From Endomicrobium sp. (lineage in GTDB: Bacteria > Elusimicrobiota > Endomicrobiia > Endomicrobiales > Endomicrobiaceae), in NCBI GenBank assembly GCA_031262135.1, contig JAISIG010000027.1:1-7664 (forward strand): DNA of 7,664 bases. Direction: 5' to 3'. The notes below the pieces were generated by a model, which saw nothing but the letters and a program-made list of their open reading frames with translations, was not told the DNA's origin and made no database searches. Each line of letters begins with the position of its first letter. The first letter of the stretch is position 1. Both the position numbers and the translations under genes were made by a program. Shown here one piece after another: positions 6,636 through 7,664 of this stretch.

Positions 6636-7664
6636 TTATTTAAACTTTAAAAATGTTCTTGCTTCTTGTGCTATTATTAACTCTTCATTCGTAGGGATTA
6701 CCATAATTTTAATTTTATAATTATTATTTGAAATAAATCTATTACCTATATTTTTTTTGTTGTTTTTATTAATATTTAGTTTAATTCCTAAATTATTTAA
6801 ATTAGAACATATACATTCTCTTATATAAGTAGAATTTTCTCCAATGCCTGCAGTAAAAACCAAACTATCAATTCCATTGAGAATTCCATAATAAGCACAT
6901 ATATATTTCTTCACACTGTAACATAACATATTAAGAGCTAACTTAGATCTTTCATCACCTTCTTTAGACAATTTTAGGATTTCCCTAATATCAGAATGTC
7001 CAGATATACCATACAATCCACTTTTTTTATTTAATAAAGTAGTTAAGGAAATGTTTTTTTTATACTTTTTTAATAAATACGTAATAATAGATGGATCTAA
7101 CACTCCACTGCGTGTTCCCATAATAACACCCTGAGTTGGTGTAAACCCCATTGAAGTATCTATAACTTTGCCATATTTAATAGCTGTTACGCTACTTCCA
7201 TTTCCTAAGTGTACTGTAATTAATTTTATTTTAGAAATTTCTTTTTTCAGCATCAAAGCTGCTTGTTGTGATACATAATAATGTGAAATTCCATGGAATC
7301 CATATTTTCTAATGTTGTCTCTTTGATAATATTCATAAGGAATAGCATACATGTATGCATAATCAGGAATAGTACTATAAAATACAGTGTCAAATACTAA
7401 CACAGAAGGAATTCCTGGCAACATTTTTTCTACGGCTATGATACCTGAATAATGAGCCGGATTATGTAATGGAGCTAATGAAAAACATTGTTGAAATTTG
7501 ATTTTTACGTCTTTTGTAACTAGAACAGATTTTTTAAATATATTACCTCCATGGACTATTCTATGTCCAACAATAGAAATATCATTTATTCCATTTTGTT
7601 TATGTAGTAAATCATTTATAATCAGATTAATTGCTGCCGTATGATCTTTAACTTGAACAACAGC
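6636..7664 (-). CDS. ackA: Acetate kinase, N-terminus cut off by the window
   Basis: Acetate kinase interconverts acetate plus ATP with acetyl-phosphate plus ADP. With phosphotransacetylase it links acetyl-CoA to ATP production. The frame is open to the window edge, giving 342 residues; about 56 N-terminal residues, including the first phosphate-binding loop, lie outside. Counted from the first residue present, the Methanosarcina thermophila active-site residues all appear at a constant offset of 56: Arg35 (Arg91, GHRIVHGG), His67 (His123, APLHNP), Asp92 (Asp148, FDT), His124 (His180, YGFHG), His152 (His208, HLGNGSS), Arg185 (Arg241, MGTRSG) and Glu328 (Glu384, TNEE). An internal ATG at 7424 is not the start, since conserved sequence continues upstream of it. 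The usual FDTAFH reads FDTVFY here. Residues about 295-319 are Lys/Asn/Ile-rich. The gene runs into rpmF 26 bases on. Confidence 0.96.
   Translation of the reverse strand, partial: AVVQVKDHTAAINLIINDLLHKQNGINDISIVGHRIVHGGNIFKKSVLVTKDVKIKFQQCFSLAPLHNPAHYSGIIAVEKMLPGIPSVLVFDTVFYSTIPDYAYMYAIPYEYYQRDNIRKYGFHGISHYYVSQQAALMLKKEISKIKLITVHLGNGSSVTAIKYGKVIDTSMGFTPTQGVIMGTRSGVLDPSIITYLLKKYKKNISLTTLLNKKSGLYGISGHSDIREILKLSKEGDERSKLALNMLCYSVKKYICAYYGILNGIDSLVFTAGIGENSTYIRECICSNLNNLGIKLNINKNNKKNIGNRFISNNNYKIKIMVIPTNEELIIAQEARTFLKFK

Noticed and set aside
7422..7424. Internal ATG as the start of a shortened acetate kinase
   Set aside because: The same frame continues upstream to the edge with conserved motifs GHRIVHGG and APLHNP, so the gene is cut by the window and not truncated.

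Overview
The window is one tightly packed run of nine genes, all on the minus strand, read from the right edge to the left edge. In transcription order they are ackA (5' end cut off by the window), rpmF, plsX, fabH, fabD, fabG, acpP, fabF and an acyl-CoA dehydrogenase gene (3' end cut off). Intergenic gaps run from overlap to 62 bases. There is no room for an independent gene on the plus strand, and the plus-strand reading frames are shadows of the minus-strand genes. No RNA gene, insertion sequence, CRISPR array, origin or convincing terminator is visible.

The genes form a largely complete type II fatty-acid core. FabD loads malonate onto ACP. FabH starts chains from acetyl-CoA and malonyl-ACP. 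FabG reduces the 3-keto group, FabF elongates, and AcpP carries the chain. PlsX takes the finished acyl-ACP to acyl-phosphate for phospholipid synthesis, with RpmF (ribosomal protein L32) in its common place just upstream. Acetate kinase heads the visible run and links acetyl-phosphate/acetate metabolism and ATP to it. Every catalytic residue I could check in the fatty-acid enzymes is present, as are those of acetate kinase within the part covered, so the genes look functional. The window has no dehydratase (FabZ/FabA), no enoyl-ACP reductase (FabI/K/L/V), no acetyl-CoA carboxylase and no recognisable regulator. The last gene, an acyl-CoA dehydrogenase 25 bases after fabF, is the least expected member.

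The DNA is very AT-rich. It shows A8 homopolymer tracts inside genes, strong AAA/ATA/AAT/TTA codon preference, Lys/Asn/Ile drift in poorly conserved regions, and start/stop overlaps. This suits a low-GC bacterium with a compact genome, possibly host-associated. The gene order occurs in several phyla, including Firmicutes-type bacteria. The L32 N-terminus (MPNPKRKHTPHRR...) reminded me of Elusimicrobiota/Endomicrobia-type sequences, but that is an impression from memory and not a placement.

I found no sign of an undescribed system. The points worth checking are the acyl-CoA dehydrogenase in the fab run, the absence of yceD before rpmF, a small dyad before plsX, unusual ribosome-binding-site spacings, and a few substitutions in acetate kinase.
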